Assembly (NCBI GenBank): GCA_043803085.1 | Contig: JAZDKM010000247.1 | Coordinates: forward strand, 19,091 to 83,090 | Direction of reading: 5' to 3' | DNA: 64,000 nucleotides | Source of the DNA: JAAEQG01 sp043803085 | GTDB lineage: Bacteria; Planctomycetota; Phycisphaerae; UBA1845 | In this document: positions 46,555-54,800 of the stretch, piece after piece | Layout: each line of letters starts with the position of its first letter | How positions within the stretch are numbered: the first letter of the stretch is position 1 | Program-made: the position numbers and the translations under genes | The notes under the pieces: generated by a model | Told to the model about the DNA's origin: nothing | The model's input: only the letters and a program-made list of their open reading frames with translations | Databases searched by the model: none

Positions 46555-48326
46555 CGTTTACCTCCCGCCAGGGCCGCCAAGGGCGAGTCCTTCTCAACCG
46601 AACTTTCCAGGTTCTTCACCGCCTTCGTCATCTTCGGGGCCGCCTCCGCAATCTCCTGCTGGATGGCCCGCTGCTGCAAGCCCTGAAGGATCGCCTGGTA
46701 GTCGTCCTCGGACACGATATGGTCCTGCTTGAAGTTCTGGGCCTCCGCAAGCTGCTCCAGGATCTGCGACCAGCGGAACTTGTGCACCGTCTCGGGGGCA
46801 ACCTCGAACACCGCCCGCGCGGGCCCCATGACCCGATAGAACCGGTCGATGGCCACGTCGTTGATCTCCGTCAGCGAAAGCGGGCCGACGAACTCCACAC
46901 TGACCTCAGCGTCCTGACTGTACTCCAACAGGATGTCCGGCGGCTTCGGCAGCTCGCCCCAGTCGTAGGCCGGCTGCGCCCGCCGGCGGGCATCGAAGAA
47001 GACATCGTGAATAACGCCCAGGACCTGCTGCTCGTACGATTCCACCTGCTCGATCAACTGGATCCCGTTCTCCGCCTGTACCCGACTGAGCGCGTAGGCG
47101 GTCTCCGGCTGCGTCTTCTGCATCACGATCTGGTTCATCGACATGAAGAACGAGTAATGGAAGTGCCGCTGCACCCCCTGAATCAGCCGCTCGGTGAAGT
47201 CGATGCCCGGCTGATAGCGGGTATGCCGGTCCAGGTATTGGGGCGGCATATTGTACTCGCTCTCGTTCCGCGCCCAGTTCTGGCCGCCGGGGGCCAGGTC
47301 CAGCATACCTCTCAACGCATCCATCGCCCAGGTCACCGGCCGAATACTCAACTCGGCCTCCGCAAACAGGCTTTCCCACATACCGTTCAGGCCGCGAATA
47401 TCGTAAATCGCCCACCACGCCATCGTCCGGCCGTAGACCTCGTGTTCGTTCCGATGGTAGTGCCAGGAAGCGAATGGCCGGGTGAAATAGCCGGGACCGT
47501 AACGCTTCGGCTTCAACAACTTCTTCGCGTCCGCGCCCGTCGTCTGATACACGATGAAATGCTCCAGCCACGGCCGCGCCTTAGCCAACTCGACCCCGTC
47601 GTAAATCGGATCGCCCGACCCATAGATGGCCTGAAGGTACTTCGTCTTCTCGTAGTGCCGCCCGCTGCGCAACTGCAGCCGGACCGCGTCGGGCAACTGC
47701 TCAGGCCCGAAGAACTCCGCCGCCTGCAACGCCGTCAACTCGTGCAGGACGTGCAGGCAGTTGTCGTGCCCGAACACGTCCTTGTCCAGCCAGACCGAGG
47801 CGTAGTCCGGTACACGGCAGATCAAACGGTCCCGCGCCAGGTCCTGCTGAAAGGTCATTACCGGCGAACCTACGGACCCACCGTCCAGCAGGACGGCCCC
47901 GATGACGTCGTACAGGTTCGACCGCCGCATGTCCGCCTGCAACACCTCCGCCAGGTCCTGGCAGTACCGGTTCACCTCGTCGTTGCCCGTGAACTGCACC
48001 CCCGTCCACCGCGGCGGGTCCCGTACCACCTCCCGAAACCACTCCCGGCCCGGCCGCCGCGACATCATGCCCACCCGGAAACCACGCGCCCAGATCTGCA
48101 AGGCATGGACCGCCGTCCCCTCCACGATCTCCGAGCCCTCGAACGCGCCCTCTGTCTTCGGGCCCACGAGACCCGCTACCAGATCCGGCCGACAGACCTC
48201 CACAATGGCGTCCCGCTGCGCATCCGTCAAATTCCGGCGGCCTTCGTACTCACTCTGCCGCCCGCGAACCCGCTCCGCCAGCGATTGCGACTCGTAACTG
48301 TTCGTGCTGATCGTCGATAACGTCAT
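46551..48326 (-). CDS. portal (head-to-tail connecting) protein of element R
   Basis: 591 residues from MTLSTISTNSYESQSLAERV. Matches the podovirus head-tail connector family: GTAVHALQIWARGFRVGMMS, PFASWHYHRNEHEVYGRTMA, the GLNGMWESLFAEAELSIRPV stretch, and Glu-rich C-terminus with QILEQLAEAQNF. Forms the dodecameric portal to which the short tail attaches. Upstream hairpin at 48364. Confidence 0.9.
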   Translation of the reverse strand: MTLSTISTNSYESQSLAERVRGRQSEYEGRRNLTDAQRDAIVEVCRPDLVAGLVGPKTEGAFEGSEIVEGTAVHALQIWARGFRVGMMSRRPGREWFREVVRDPPRWTGVQFTGNDEVNRYCQDLAEVLQADMRRSNLYDVIGAVLLDGGSVGSPVMTFQQDLARDRLICRVPDYASVWLDKDVFGHDNCLHVLHELTALQAAEFFGPEQLPDAVRLQLRSGRHYEKTKYLQAIYGSGDPIYDGVELAKARPWLEHFIVYQTTGADAKKLLKPKRYGPGYFTRPFASWHYHRNEHEVYGRTMAWWAIYDIRGLNGMWESLFAEAELSIRPVTWAMDALRGMLDLAPGGQNWARNESEYNMPPQYLDRHTRYQPGIDFTERLIQGVQRHFHYSFFMSMNQIVMQKTQPETAYALSRVQAENGIQLIEQVESYEQQVLGVIHDVFFDARRRAQPAYDWGELPKPPDILLEYSQDAEVSVEFVGPLSLTEINDVAIDRFYRVMGPARAVFEVAPETVHKFRWSQILEQLAEAQNFKQDHIVSEDDYQAILQGLQQRAIQQEIAEAAPKMTKAVKNLESSVEKDSPLAALAGGKR

Positions 48327-48363
48327 CCGTCTATCCGCAAAACTTCAAGCGGGCGCAAAACAA

Positions 48364-48401
48364 AAGCGGCCGCCAAAGTGTCAGGCCCCTGACGGCCGCT
48401 T
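48364..48401 (-). terminator. terminator-like hairpin before the portal gene
   Basis: AAGCGGCCG/CGGCCGCTT, 9 bp, with a nested TCAGG/CCTGA stem; on the minus strand it is followed by TTTTGTTTTG. It lies 38 bp before the portal ATG, the same order as other leaders. Confidence 0.5.
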
Positions 48402-48459
48402 ATCGTTCTGACTTCAGATATTCCCCGTCAGGCCGGCCGGCCCTCAGAGAAACCCGCAC

Positions 48460-48708
48460 CTATTCAGTTGTCAGTCGTTCCAGACGACGGCGGTCGTTGG
48501 GTCCGCTATCGGTCCCAGCGCCTCGCTTCACGCCATGCACAATGCCTTGTTCGCCCTCGCGAACCGCAGCGGACCGAGTGGTCTCAAGTATGTCATCTAT
48601 CAGCCGGCCGAGCGCCTCGCTAAAGTCAAGACCTTCCGCCATCAGCCTGTCAATCTCGGCCCGCACCGCCGCACCGTCGTACAACGACTGATTGATGTTC
48701 ATTCCCAC
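48460..48708 (-). CDS. hypothetical protein, about 82 aa
   Basis: GTG at 48708 or ATG at 48702 (MNINQSLYDGAAVRAEIDRL) behind a run of G. Helical; conserved-looking VRAEIDRLMAEGLDFSEALG. Unrecognised. Confidence 0.5.
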   Translation of the reverse strand: MGMNINQSLYDGAAVRAEIDRLMAEGLDFSEALGRLIDDILETTRSAAVREGEQGIVHGVKRGAGTDSGPNDRRRLERLTTE

Positions 48709-49013
48709 AGCCCCCCCACAGCCCCCCCCCCCACAGCCCCTTCCTCCTTACGCCATTCCCGCCGACCATCGCTCCATACCAGCAGCCGCGCGTAATCCCC
48801 ACGACCGGGACCGAACGGGTCGTAACCCTTGGCCTCGCCCGGCACTGAGGCGATAAGGGCGCCGCCCCGAAAAATGAGGGTCTCGACCACGTGCGGCTCC
48901 GCCTCCCGCGTCAGCCGCAACCGGGGCGGCCCGGGCCGGCTTATCGCGAAACAAATCAGCGCAAGCATCAGCGCAAGCATCAAAAACACGTTCCCCCACA
49001 GAAATGTAACCAT
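48699..49013 (-). CDS. membrane protein, 104 aa
   Basis: MVTFLWGNVFLMLALMLALI is a membrane helix or signal anchor; a charged domain and a Gly/Val-rich tail encoded by G-rich DNA follow. Between terminase and portal. Confidence 0.5.
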   Translation of the reverse strand: MVTFLWGNVFLMLALMLALICFAISRPGPPRLRLTREAEPHVVETLIFRGGALIASVPGEAKGYDPFGPGRGDYARLLVWSDGRREWRKEEGAVGGGAVGGLWE

Positions 49014-49024
49014 CTTTACCCGCC

Positions 49025-49246
49025 TTATAGTCCCAGCCTCCCCGCACTCCCCAAACGCAACTCCTCGTCCCCGAACATCTGCGTCGCCGACCGGTACTGC
49101 CGCCGCTTCTTCTGGGCCCCAGCCGTCGCATCCACCGCCGTCGGCGGCGCACCCGCCGTCTTCGGCTTCGGCGGCTTGTTCTGAGAAGCGGCGTAAGCCC
49201 CGTAGCTGCTCGCCGCCGCCATGATGATTGCCGCTATGTCAGCCAT
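49025..49246 (-). CDS. small virion protein-like, 73 aa
   Basis: MADIAAIIMAAASSYGAYAA, Pro/Lys linker, then QYRSATQMFGDEELRLGSAG. Small proteins with an Ala-rich N-terminus and an RxSxT...LG tail are common just downstream of terminase genes in E15-like phages. GAGG before the ATG. Confidence 0.5.
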   Translation of the reverse strand: MADIAAIIMAAASSYGAYAASQNKPPKPKTAGAPPTAVDATAGAQKKRRQYRSATQMFGDEELRLGSAGRLGL

Positions 49247-49250
49247 GTCC

Positions 49251-50732
49251 TCAAACCCTCGCCTTCCGCAAGTGCCTGAACCGGCCCCAGCGCCGGTAAG
49301 GATCGGCCTTCCTACCTGCCAGATCCGCCCGACCAATCTCCTTGTACGTCGGGGCCGGATGCATGTTCCTCACCGCCCAGACCCCCATCACATAACAGTC
49401 CGCCTTGTCCGGCGAATAGCCCAGCCGGCCCTTGATGTCCTCCTTGCTCTCTATCAGTATCCGCCCGTTCCGATGCTCGTACCGCGGCACGCCCAACTGC
49501 TTCCGCAGCTCCGTACCCATCCGCATACAGCCCAACTCACCCTTCGCAAAACCCTCCGCACACTCCCACCACGCCTGAGCCCGCTTGTTGTGGTACTTCA
49601 ACTCGTTACCCGCCTTCTCGGCACTGTTGAAACTTATCACGTGCCGGCCTAAGGCATAAAGCTCGTCCACCACACCCCCGCCCACCCCTACCACGTCCAC
49701 GACAATCGGACAGTTGCCATGCTCCCGGCTCAAGGCCGTCAACCGGCCCGAAACCTCCGTCGTCCTCGTCTGGCCGTGCGTCTCCTCGTGCACAATCTGA
49801 CTGCCCTCCAACAGCATGATCTCCGTCTTATCGTCCCCAAACCGCGCCACATCACACGCCAGTATCCGGCCCTGGTATATCCCCTCATGCTTCATGGCCG
49901 CCAGTAACCACCTGTCCAAAATCACCTGCGCCGGGTCCTCAATACCACTCCAGTCACCGTGCAAATACGCCGCCACCAGCTCCGGCCGGTACCCGAAGGC
50001 GTCAATCAACGTCCGCTCGTAGTCCGGCGGCAAGTGCGGATTGTCCGTCGGCAGGGCCGGTACAAACACGTTACCTGCCCGGCAGTCCGTAATGAACTCG
50101 TCCTTCAGCCAACAAGCTCGCGGATTCGCCGTGTATAACTCCTTGTACGGTAAGGGCCTGCCGCAAAGGACCTTACGCAACGAGCCCCGCAGGACCGCTA
50201 CGTCGTCCCGATCCGTCTCCTCAGCCTGATCCACACACACAAAGGCATACTCCGCACTGTTGAACTTGGAAATCGACTCCTGCTTGTCCAAACCCCCGTA
50301 GTCTATCGCTACCCGGCCCATAATCAAAATGTGCCTGGCCGCCTTCTCCGTACCCGTCCTCAACTCATAGTATCCCGAAGGTATTACCTGCGTCCACGTC
50401 TGCAACGTCGTAGCCGTGAAGTCCGTCGCCTGCTTCCGCCCTATCCAACCAATATGAGGCGGATGATCACTTACCGGTAACTTGTACTCCGACATCACCT
50501 GCCATGCATAAGTAAAAGACCAAACACATAAAAAGAAACTCTTGCCACCACCCTTGGCACCACCATACAAAACCCGACGAACCCCCGAATCAGCCAACGC
50601 CTCCCACGCCTCACGCTGCCGACCAGTCCTCTCCACCTTCAACTGAATTACCTGACCACCCTCCCCTCCAATCCCACCACCAGCGGGGCGTCCAGCGGGG
50701 CGTCGAAAAGCATTCTTTCCTACCGCTACCAT
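49251..50732 (-). CDS. terminase large subunit of element R
   Basis: 493 residues. Walker A YGGAKGGGKSFF, Walker B AFVCVDQAEE, nuclease residues in ILACDVARFGDDKTEIMLLE, CPIVVDVVGVGGG and SPDKADCYVMGVWA. Complete Terminase_6-type ATPase plus nuclease. GAGGG before the ATG; overlaps a 64-aa gene by 7 nt. Followed by head genes in standard order. Confidence 0.92.
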   Translation of the reverse strand: MVAVGKNAFRRPAGRPAGGGIGGEGGQVIQLKVERTGRQREAWEALADSGVRRVLYGGAKGGGKSFFLCVWSFTYAWQVMSEYKLPVSDHPPHIGWIGRKQATDFTATTLQTWTQVIPSGYYELRTGTEKAARHILIMGRVAIDYGGLDKQESISKFNSAEYAFVCVDQAEETDRDDVAVLRGSLRKVLCGRPLPYKELYTANPRACWLKDEFITDCRAGNVFVPALPTDNPHLPPDYERTLIDAFGYRPELVAAYLHGDWSGIEDPAQVILDRWLLAAMKHEGIYQGRILACDVARFGDDKTEIMLLEGSQIVHEETHGQTRTTEVSGRLTALSREHGNCPIVVDVVGVGGGVVDELYALGRHVISFNSAEKAGNELKYHNKRAQAWWECAEGFAKGELGCMRMGTELRKQLGVPRYEHRNGRILIESKEDIKGRLGYSPDKADCYVMGVWAVRNMHPAPTYKEIGRADLAGRKADPYRRWGRFRHLRKARV

Positions 50733-50920
50733 ATGCCCTCAACTACCACAAGAAAAAATACCAAAGACCAGAAAAATAGTAGGACACACAATCGTATTCC
50801 GCGCGCATCGAACCCCGGCCCCACCCCCTGTCTGCCGGAAAAGCATTCTTTTCTGCCCAGGCCTGTACCAAGTTTGACTCGGCCTTGGCCCGTCTTTACG
50901 CCCTTAGCTATCACTTCCAT
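50726..50920 (-). CDS. small protein with C-terminal membrane helix, 64 aa
   Basis: MEVIAKGVKTGQGRVKLGTG, ending CVLLFFWSLVFFLVVVEGIW. AGGGCG before the ATG; stop overlaps the terminase start. Real gene or leader peptide; no family. Confidence 0.4.
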   Translation of the reverse strand: MEVIAKGVKTGQGRVKLGTGLGRKECFSGRQGVGPGFDARGIRLCVLLFFWSLVFFLVVVEGIW

Positions 50921-50971
50921 ACTATCGCCCTATGAATAGCTTATTAGGACTCATTACTACCTGCGTATCGC

Positions 50972-51005
50972 TATGATCTGCGCTCATATATGATCTGCGC
51001 TCATA
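50972..51005. repeat. tandem 17-bp repeat
   Basis: TATGATCTGCGCTCATA twice in direct succession, between the small terminase and the 64-aa gene. A 12-bp repeat CACTCGGTAAAT occurs three times at 51092-51127, running into the terminase stop codon. The 206-bp gap has no gene otherwise. Confidence 0.75.
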
Positions 51006-51126
51006 TCTACTGTAAGTGCTTATCTATGCCATACTTGTATCATACTTGTACCATAATCACACTGTGTACCCGATACTATTTGCTTAGCAGGCACTCGGTA
51101 AATCACTCGGTAAATCACTCGGTAAA

Positions 51127-51567
51127 TCACTTGATTAGAGGCGGCGCAATACTCACCTCGTGTCGTATGTCCTGCTTATCTGATAGATCCGTCATATTGA
51201 CCGCCGCGAACTTCGACATCATCGGATCTGTTAATTTCATCATGCCAGCTGCCAATATATGCTCGGCCTGGAGTTGCCGCGCGCGCGAGTAGGCCTCAGA
51301 AAACTCAGGCTTTTCTTTCGCCCATTGCAGGAGTGTTTCGTGAGAAATGCCCATATTTTGTGCCCAGCGGCCTATGAACCGGAGGGGTTTAGCGCGTAGT
51401 TTGCTCATTTTGGTGACTTGGCCGGTACGATTCACGTATGTTTCTTCGTACTCCTCCCAGGGTTCTGGTCCCTGGTCGATATAGTCGAGGAGCATTTGGC
51501 CAAATTCGGCTTTGTATTTAGTGGGTCTGCCACCTGGGTGTTTGGGTTTATCTTTTGTTTCGGTCAT
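51127..51567 (-). CDS. terminase small subunit of element R
   Basis: 146 residues. GGRPTKYKAEFGQMLLDYID, a helix-turn-helix AQNMGISHETLLQWAKEKPE, then oligomerisation helices ending NMTDLSDKQDIRHEVSI. Typical small terminase that recognises the packaging site. Its gene lies next to the large subunit and in AT-rich DNA with several repeats that could include that site. Confidence 0.8.
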   Translation of the reverse strand: MTETKDKPKHPGGRPTKYKAEFGQMLLDYIDQGPEPWEEYEETYVNRTGQVTKMSKLRAKPLRFIGRWAQNMGISHETLLQWAKEKPEFSEAYSRARQLQAEHILAAGMMKLTDPMMSKFAAVNMTDLSDKQDIRHEVSIAPPLIK

Positions 51568-52121
51568 GTTTGGCTCTTACTTTGGCGTATGCGCTTTTCT
51601 CATAATCGTATGCGCTCGGGTGCATCAGCCGCCCCTGGAATCCCTCTGCGGTTTTTCGGCACGGCGAATACTGATACGGGTCTATCGCAGATCAGCCCCA
51701 GGAGATTAGCCTGGCCTGCGGGCGGGGTTTTGGTTAGCAGGGCCTGGGAGTTCCTGCAGGGCTTGGTTATCCGTGCTTTGACGCTTGTACGGGGGCCTGC
51801 CCGGCATCAATCGCGTCCGGTGTGGGCCGCAGCCCTGGACTCCGCCGGCAGAGCCGAATCGGGTTATCTGGGTGCAGTATCACTGTTCTATGGGTAGTGT
51901 GTCAAGCCTGCGCATTAACCTTTATGCCGCTATTACTTGTAAGTGCTTTATTTGTCGGGGCTTAGGTATCACGATTTTTAATACTGTCACTGTGATTTTG
52001 TGAAAGATTTTTTTATCTCTTTATGGGATAAGGATTTACGTGTGGTATAAGTGACATCGATAGTGTCCCTGGGATTGTTGTAAGTGCTGATTTACAAGGG
52101 GTTTACGTGGGGTTAAATGTT
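51568..52121. other. AT-rich intergenic region with repeated TGTAAGTGCT
   Basis: No convincing gene on either strand. TGTAAGTGCT occurs at 51938 and 52079 (and at 51011 beyond the small terminase); a single GTGTCCC is at about 52064. Probably control DNA between the packaging genes and the plus-strand island. Confidence 0.5.
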
Positions 52122-52150
52122 TTGGTTAACTTTTTGATGGGGCGTACTAC
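52122..52150 (+). promoter_or_regulatory. putative promoter of the element R plus-strand island
   Basis: TTGGTT, 17 bp, TACTAC. Weak -35. It precedes the long structured leader 52160-52505. Confidence 0.35.
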
Positions 52151-52170
52151 GGAAGGACAAATTTTTTTAT

Positions 52171-52253
52171 GAGTCCGGCAACGACGCAATCCGACAACTA
52201 CATCGCCCGCTTGGGACAAACCCTGTCTTGCCGGACTCGCCTGAGCGGGCGAT
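52171..52253 (+). ncRNA. crossing inverted repeats (possible pseudoknot)
   Basis: GAGTCCGGCAA (52171-52181) pairs with TTGCCGGACTC (52228-52238), and ATCGCCCGCT (52202-52211) with AGCGGGCGAT (52244-52253). The arms interleave (A B A' B'). An 86-codon frame from 52169 overlaps it but has poor start context. Confidence 0.5.
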
Positions 52254-52279
52254 CTCAATCCCATGCTCGTTTCAAGGGG

Positions 52280-52324
52280 TGGCGCCACTGGCGCCACTGG
52301 CGCCACTGGCGTTACCGGCGTTAT
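52280..52324. repeat. tandem 9-bp repeat TGGCGCCAC
   Basis: Three exact copies and two diverged ones (TGGCGTTAC, CGGCGTTAT). Each unit is self-complementary, so several alternative hairpins are possible. Confidence 0.7.
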
Positions 52325-52443
52325 GCGGCGCTCAACGCCAGGGTCGCACAACAGGATGTCCCGATTCCTGAAATTTACGCCGTGCCCGTCCCGCAGGACT
52401 GGCGGGGCATACCCGAATCTCTTTCTTAACCCTCTCTCCGCCT

Positions 52444-52490
52444 CGCCGCCGGGTATGGACGCGCGGCGGCTTGGCGGCGATAGTGCCGAG
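52444..52490 (+). ncRNA. conserved leader RNA element, copy 2
   Basis: CGCCGC/GCGGCG stem with GGTATGGAC in the loop, then GGCGGCGATAGTGCCGA (52474-52490), identical to 18167-18183 in element L. Lies 15 nt before the 52506 gene. Confidence 0.55.
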
Positions 52491-52505
52491 AAAAGAGGTG
52501 AAAAG

Positions 52506-52655
52506 ATGAGGACCACCAAGAGACCTTATTTGGGCGGATCATCGCGGGCCTGGGGGCTGATTGCAGTCACGGACTTTCCGACAACTCCTCCGACAAGTCC
52601 TCCGACAACTCCTCCGACAACTCCTCCGACAACTCCTCCGATGATGACGCCGTAA
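52506..52655 (+). CDS. small protein with TTPP repeats, 49 aa
   Basis: MRTTKRPYLGGSSRAWGLIA then five TxPP units encoded by tandem copies of a 12-bp repeat (52575-52640). AGAGGTGAAAAG before the ATG, matching the island translation signal. Proline-rich extended tail; function unknown. Confidence 0.45.
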   Translation: MRTTKRPYLGGSSRAWGLIAVTDFPTTPPTSPPTTPPTTPPTTPPMMTP

Positions 52656-52688
52656 CCGGCTGTCTGTGCTGTAAGTAGCATTTTTTCA

Positions 52689-52727
52689 CCCGGCCCTCGT
52701 GCACCTGCGCCGGGGGCCGGGGATTTT
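52689..52727 (+). terminator. terminator-like hairpin before the 52771 gene
   Basis: CCCGGCCC (52689-52696) with GGGCCGGG (52714-52721), then ATTTT. Weak T-run. Same position relative to the downstream gene as other leader hairpins. Confidence 0.45.
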
Positions 52728-52770
52728 GAGTCGTACCCGAAACCGGAAACCAGAACAGGAGGCAACAATT

Positions 52771-52947
52771 ATGGAACGTATGATCATCCAAATTGACACC
52801 ACAGGCCCAGCCTTCGAGGCCGACCCCGGCAGGGAGGTAGGCCGTATCCTCCAGTGCCTGGCGAAGGAGTTCCAGCGATGTGACATCAATACCCTGCGCG
52901 ACAGCGACCTTGACGGCTACGACGGCGTTTCCGTGCAGATCGACTGA
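52771..52947 (+). CDS. conserved small phage protein, 58 aa
   Basis: MERMIIQIDTTGPAFEADPG, then REVGRILQCLAKEF and LRDSDLDGYDGVSV: the pattern of a widespread small phage protein of unknown function (IxIDTxxxAFxxDPxxEVxRIL). AGGAGG before the ATG. Confidence 0.6.
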   Translation: MERMIIQIDTTGPAFEADPGREVGRILQCLAKEFQRCDINTLRDSDLDGYDGVSVQID

Positions 52948-52991
52948 AAACAGACAACTGACGCCCGCCCGGGCAGAAAGAAGGTGAGAAG

Positions 52992-53348
52992 ATGGAAACA
53001 ACAGCGAAGCATGAATGGACCGTTACTGGTCCCACTGTAATCGGCGAACGCATGTCTTACCGAGTCTGGGACGGTGTGCACGAACGAGCGGTCATTCCTG
53101 TCGTGGCCGACAGCAACGGCGAAAGAGAACTCGCCTATGCGCGTAAATGTGCCTCCGTGCTTGACCTGTACGACGCCCTGAAAGACTGTGTGGGGGCCCT
53201 GGGCAAGTACCTCCGGAGCGTCGAGTCCGGCAAAGACGACGACGCCGAGAGCGCCTATCAATACGGCTGGGAGATTCTGGCCAAGATCGACGCGAAGAAA
53301 GAAGTTGACTGTCTGATCTGCATGAGGTTTATATCCTTTCAAAGGTGA
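52992..53348 (+). CDS. hypothetical protein, 118 aa
   Basis: METTAKHEWTVTGPTVIGER; beta N-terminus, then helices (ARKCASVLDLYDALKDCVGA). AAGGTGAGAAG before the ATG. The arrangement (beta, then a helical ending) recalls the 19838 protein of element L. Confidence 0.5.
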   Translation: METTAKHEWTVTGPTVIGERMSYRVWDGVHERAVIPVVADSNGERELAYARKCASVLDLYDALKDCVGALGKYLRSVESGKDDDAESAYQYGWEILAKIDAKKEVDCLICMRFISFQR

Positions 53349-53355
53349 ATGACCG

Positions 53356-53622
53356 ATGAAACCGAACGGCTATTTTGTTACGAAACGGGAGACCCGCAAG
53401 ACCTGCGGCGGTGAGTGCCTGATCCAACACGGCGCCTGGCGGGAGTATTGGCGGGGCCATGGACCGGCCGGCACTTCCTCTGCTGAAAGTGACTGCTGGT
53501 TTATCGAATGCCCGAACTGCGACGGCAATGGCTACATCGAATCCGAGGCCTTACTTACCGACATCCTGCCCGAGATGCTCGCCGGCCCGGTCGATGCTAT
53601 GGGCCTCGTCCGCAGGTCCTGA
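53356..53622 (+). CDS. DnaJ-type zinc-knuckle protein, 88 aa
   Basis: MKPNGYFVTKRETRKTCGGE; TCGGEC and ECPNCDGNGYIE resemble single CxxCxGxG knuckles of DnaJ. Last gene of the plus-strand island. Function unknown. Confidence 0.5.
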   Translation: MKPNGYFVTKRETRKTCGGECLIQHGAWREYWRGHGPAGTSSAESDCWFIECPNCDGNGYIESEALLTDILPEMLAGPVDAMGLVRRS

Positions 53623-53707
53623 AAAAACGTGCCTCTGCCGCCACGATACCGCTTTTTCGCTACCCGCATTGCGCAGGGGCCGCGATCCCCACTCGACCCG
53701 ACCCATT

Positions 53708-54040
53708 CTACCCTCCCTCATTCTTCTCAGGCCCGTTTTTGCGCTGATTCTGCAGGTCACCCGCGTTTTCAGGCCCAGGAACGCCATCCTCGCGCCATGG
53801 CCCCCCGAGACTCGCCGGGCCCGTTGCCGGCCCCGGCCGATTCAGGAACTTTTCCGCCTGCTTGACCGTCATGCCCCGCTCCATTTTTGGCCCGGAGGGA
53901 ACACCGCAGCGCTTCCGCATCAACTCCCGCATCATCGTCCTGGCACAATCCCCGCACAAGCCCTTGTGATACAGGTCCCGCTCCACCAACTCAAACGACC
54001 GTTTACACGTCCGACACGCTGTGCTCTTCGGCTTACCCAT
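53708..54040 (-). CDS. small zinc-finger protein, 110 aa
   Basis: MGKPKSTACRTCKRSFELVE, LCGDCARTMM: a CxxC...CxxC ribbon followed by a Gly/Pro-rich low-complexity tail. AAGGGTGAG before the ATG. Convergent with the plus-strand island. Confidence 0.5.
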   Translation of the reverse strand: MGKPKSTACRTCKRSFELVERDLYHKGLCGDCARTMMRELMRKRCGVPSGPKMERGMTVKQAEKFLNRPGPATGPASLGGPWREDGVPGPENAGDLQNQRKNGPEKNEGG

Positions 54041-54042
54041 AC

Positions 54043-54657
54043 TCACCCTTGCTCCCACGGCCCCCGCTCCGCTCGTTCGCTTTCGTCCATCTGTAGGGCC
54101 GGATCGCCCTCGAAATCGGCCTTGAGAGGCCCCCCCGTCGGCTTCACGGCGGGTGCGCCGCCGACGGCGACGGACGTCTTCATTTTGTTCACAAGATCCA
54201 GCTTATTGAGATTCACCTGCCGCCGAGCCTCAAACACCCGCTGCGAATAACCGATGCCCGTCGCCTTGAGCTTCTCCGCCAACTTCTCATAGTGAAGTGC
54301 AATCGCCCGCCGCTGCTCAAGTGTGGCAACCTCAACCACCTCTTTCGGCCGCTGCTCCGCAATCGTCTTCGGGGCCAACATCAGCCGAGCCCAGCCCTCC
54401 CGCACCGCCCGCCGGGCCGCCGCCTTCCAGTCCTTCATCCCCGCGCTACCCACCTTCCAGCCCTTCGACTCGTAGAAATCGAAGAATACCTCCACCGCCA
54501 ACGCCAAACCGATGCTCTTGGCGTATGCCTCCAAATCCTCGCGCGTCGGCGGTGTGAAATGCGGGCCCCGCCGCTTGTGCTGCTCGTACACGTGCACCTT
54601 CAAAGCGTCGTCCACCAGCTTTTTTACTTCTTCACGCGATATAGCCGAATGATCCAT
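54043..54657 (-). CDS. replication-associated DNA-binding-like protein, 204 aa
   Basis: PPTREDLEAYAKSIGLALAV then FFDFYESKGWKVGSAGMKDW(KAAARRAVREGW) is a motif widespread in phage replication and primosome-type proteins. C-terminal part helical then disordered. GGAAGTG before the ATG. Likely the early replication gene of element R. Confidence 0.6.
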   Translation of the reverse strand: MDHSAISREEVKKLVDDALKVHVYEQHKRRGPHFTPPTREDLEAYAKSIGLALAVEVFFDFYESKGWKVGSAGMKDWKAAARRAVREGWARLMLAPKTIAEQRPKEVVEVATLEQRRAIALHYEKLAEKLKATGIGYSQRVFEARRQVNLNKLDLVNKMKTSVAVGGAPAVKPTGGPLKADFEGDPALQMDESERAERGPWEQG

Positions 54658-54720
54658 ATATCACTTCCTTCCCTGCAAATCCTAAAATTCGAGCCGTAAG
54701 GCCAACTGCTGCCCGCGCAG

Positions 54721-54768
54721 CTACTCGTCCAAATCGATTTTCGCGTCCGTTTTTTCGTCTTTTTCCAT
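54721..54768 (-). CDS. possible 15-aa peptide
   Basis: MEKDEKTDAKIDLDE with a very good AAAGGATTG before the ATG. Highly charged; may be a leader peptide. Length alone gives little support. Confidence 0.25.
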   Translation of the reverse strand: MEKDEKTDAKIDLDE

Positions 54769-54800
54769 TTTCAATCCTTTCTATTACTATTGCTGTCTAC

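Noticed and set aside
46719..48320. 533-codon plus-strand frame over the element R portal
   Set aside because: Antisense shadow of a well-matched portal gene.
52169..52429. 86-codon plus-strand frame with WRHWRHWRH
   Set aside because: Repeat-derived composition, ribosome binding site 13 nt from the ATG, and it covers interleaved inverted repeats; treated as leader.
52575..52640. CRISPR-like array
   Set aside because: Units are 12 bp, directly adjacent, without spacers; it is a coding tandem repeat.
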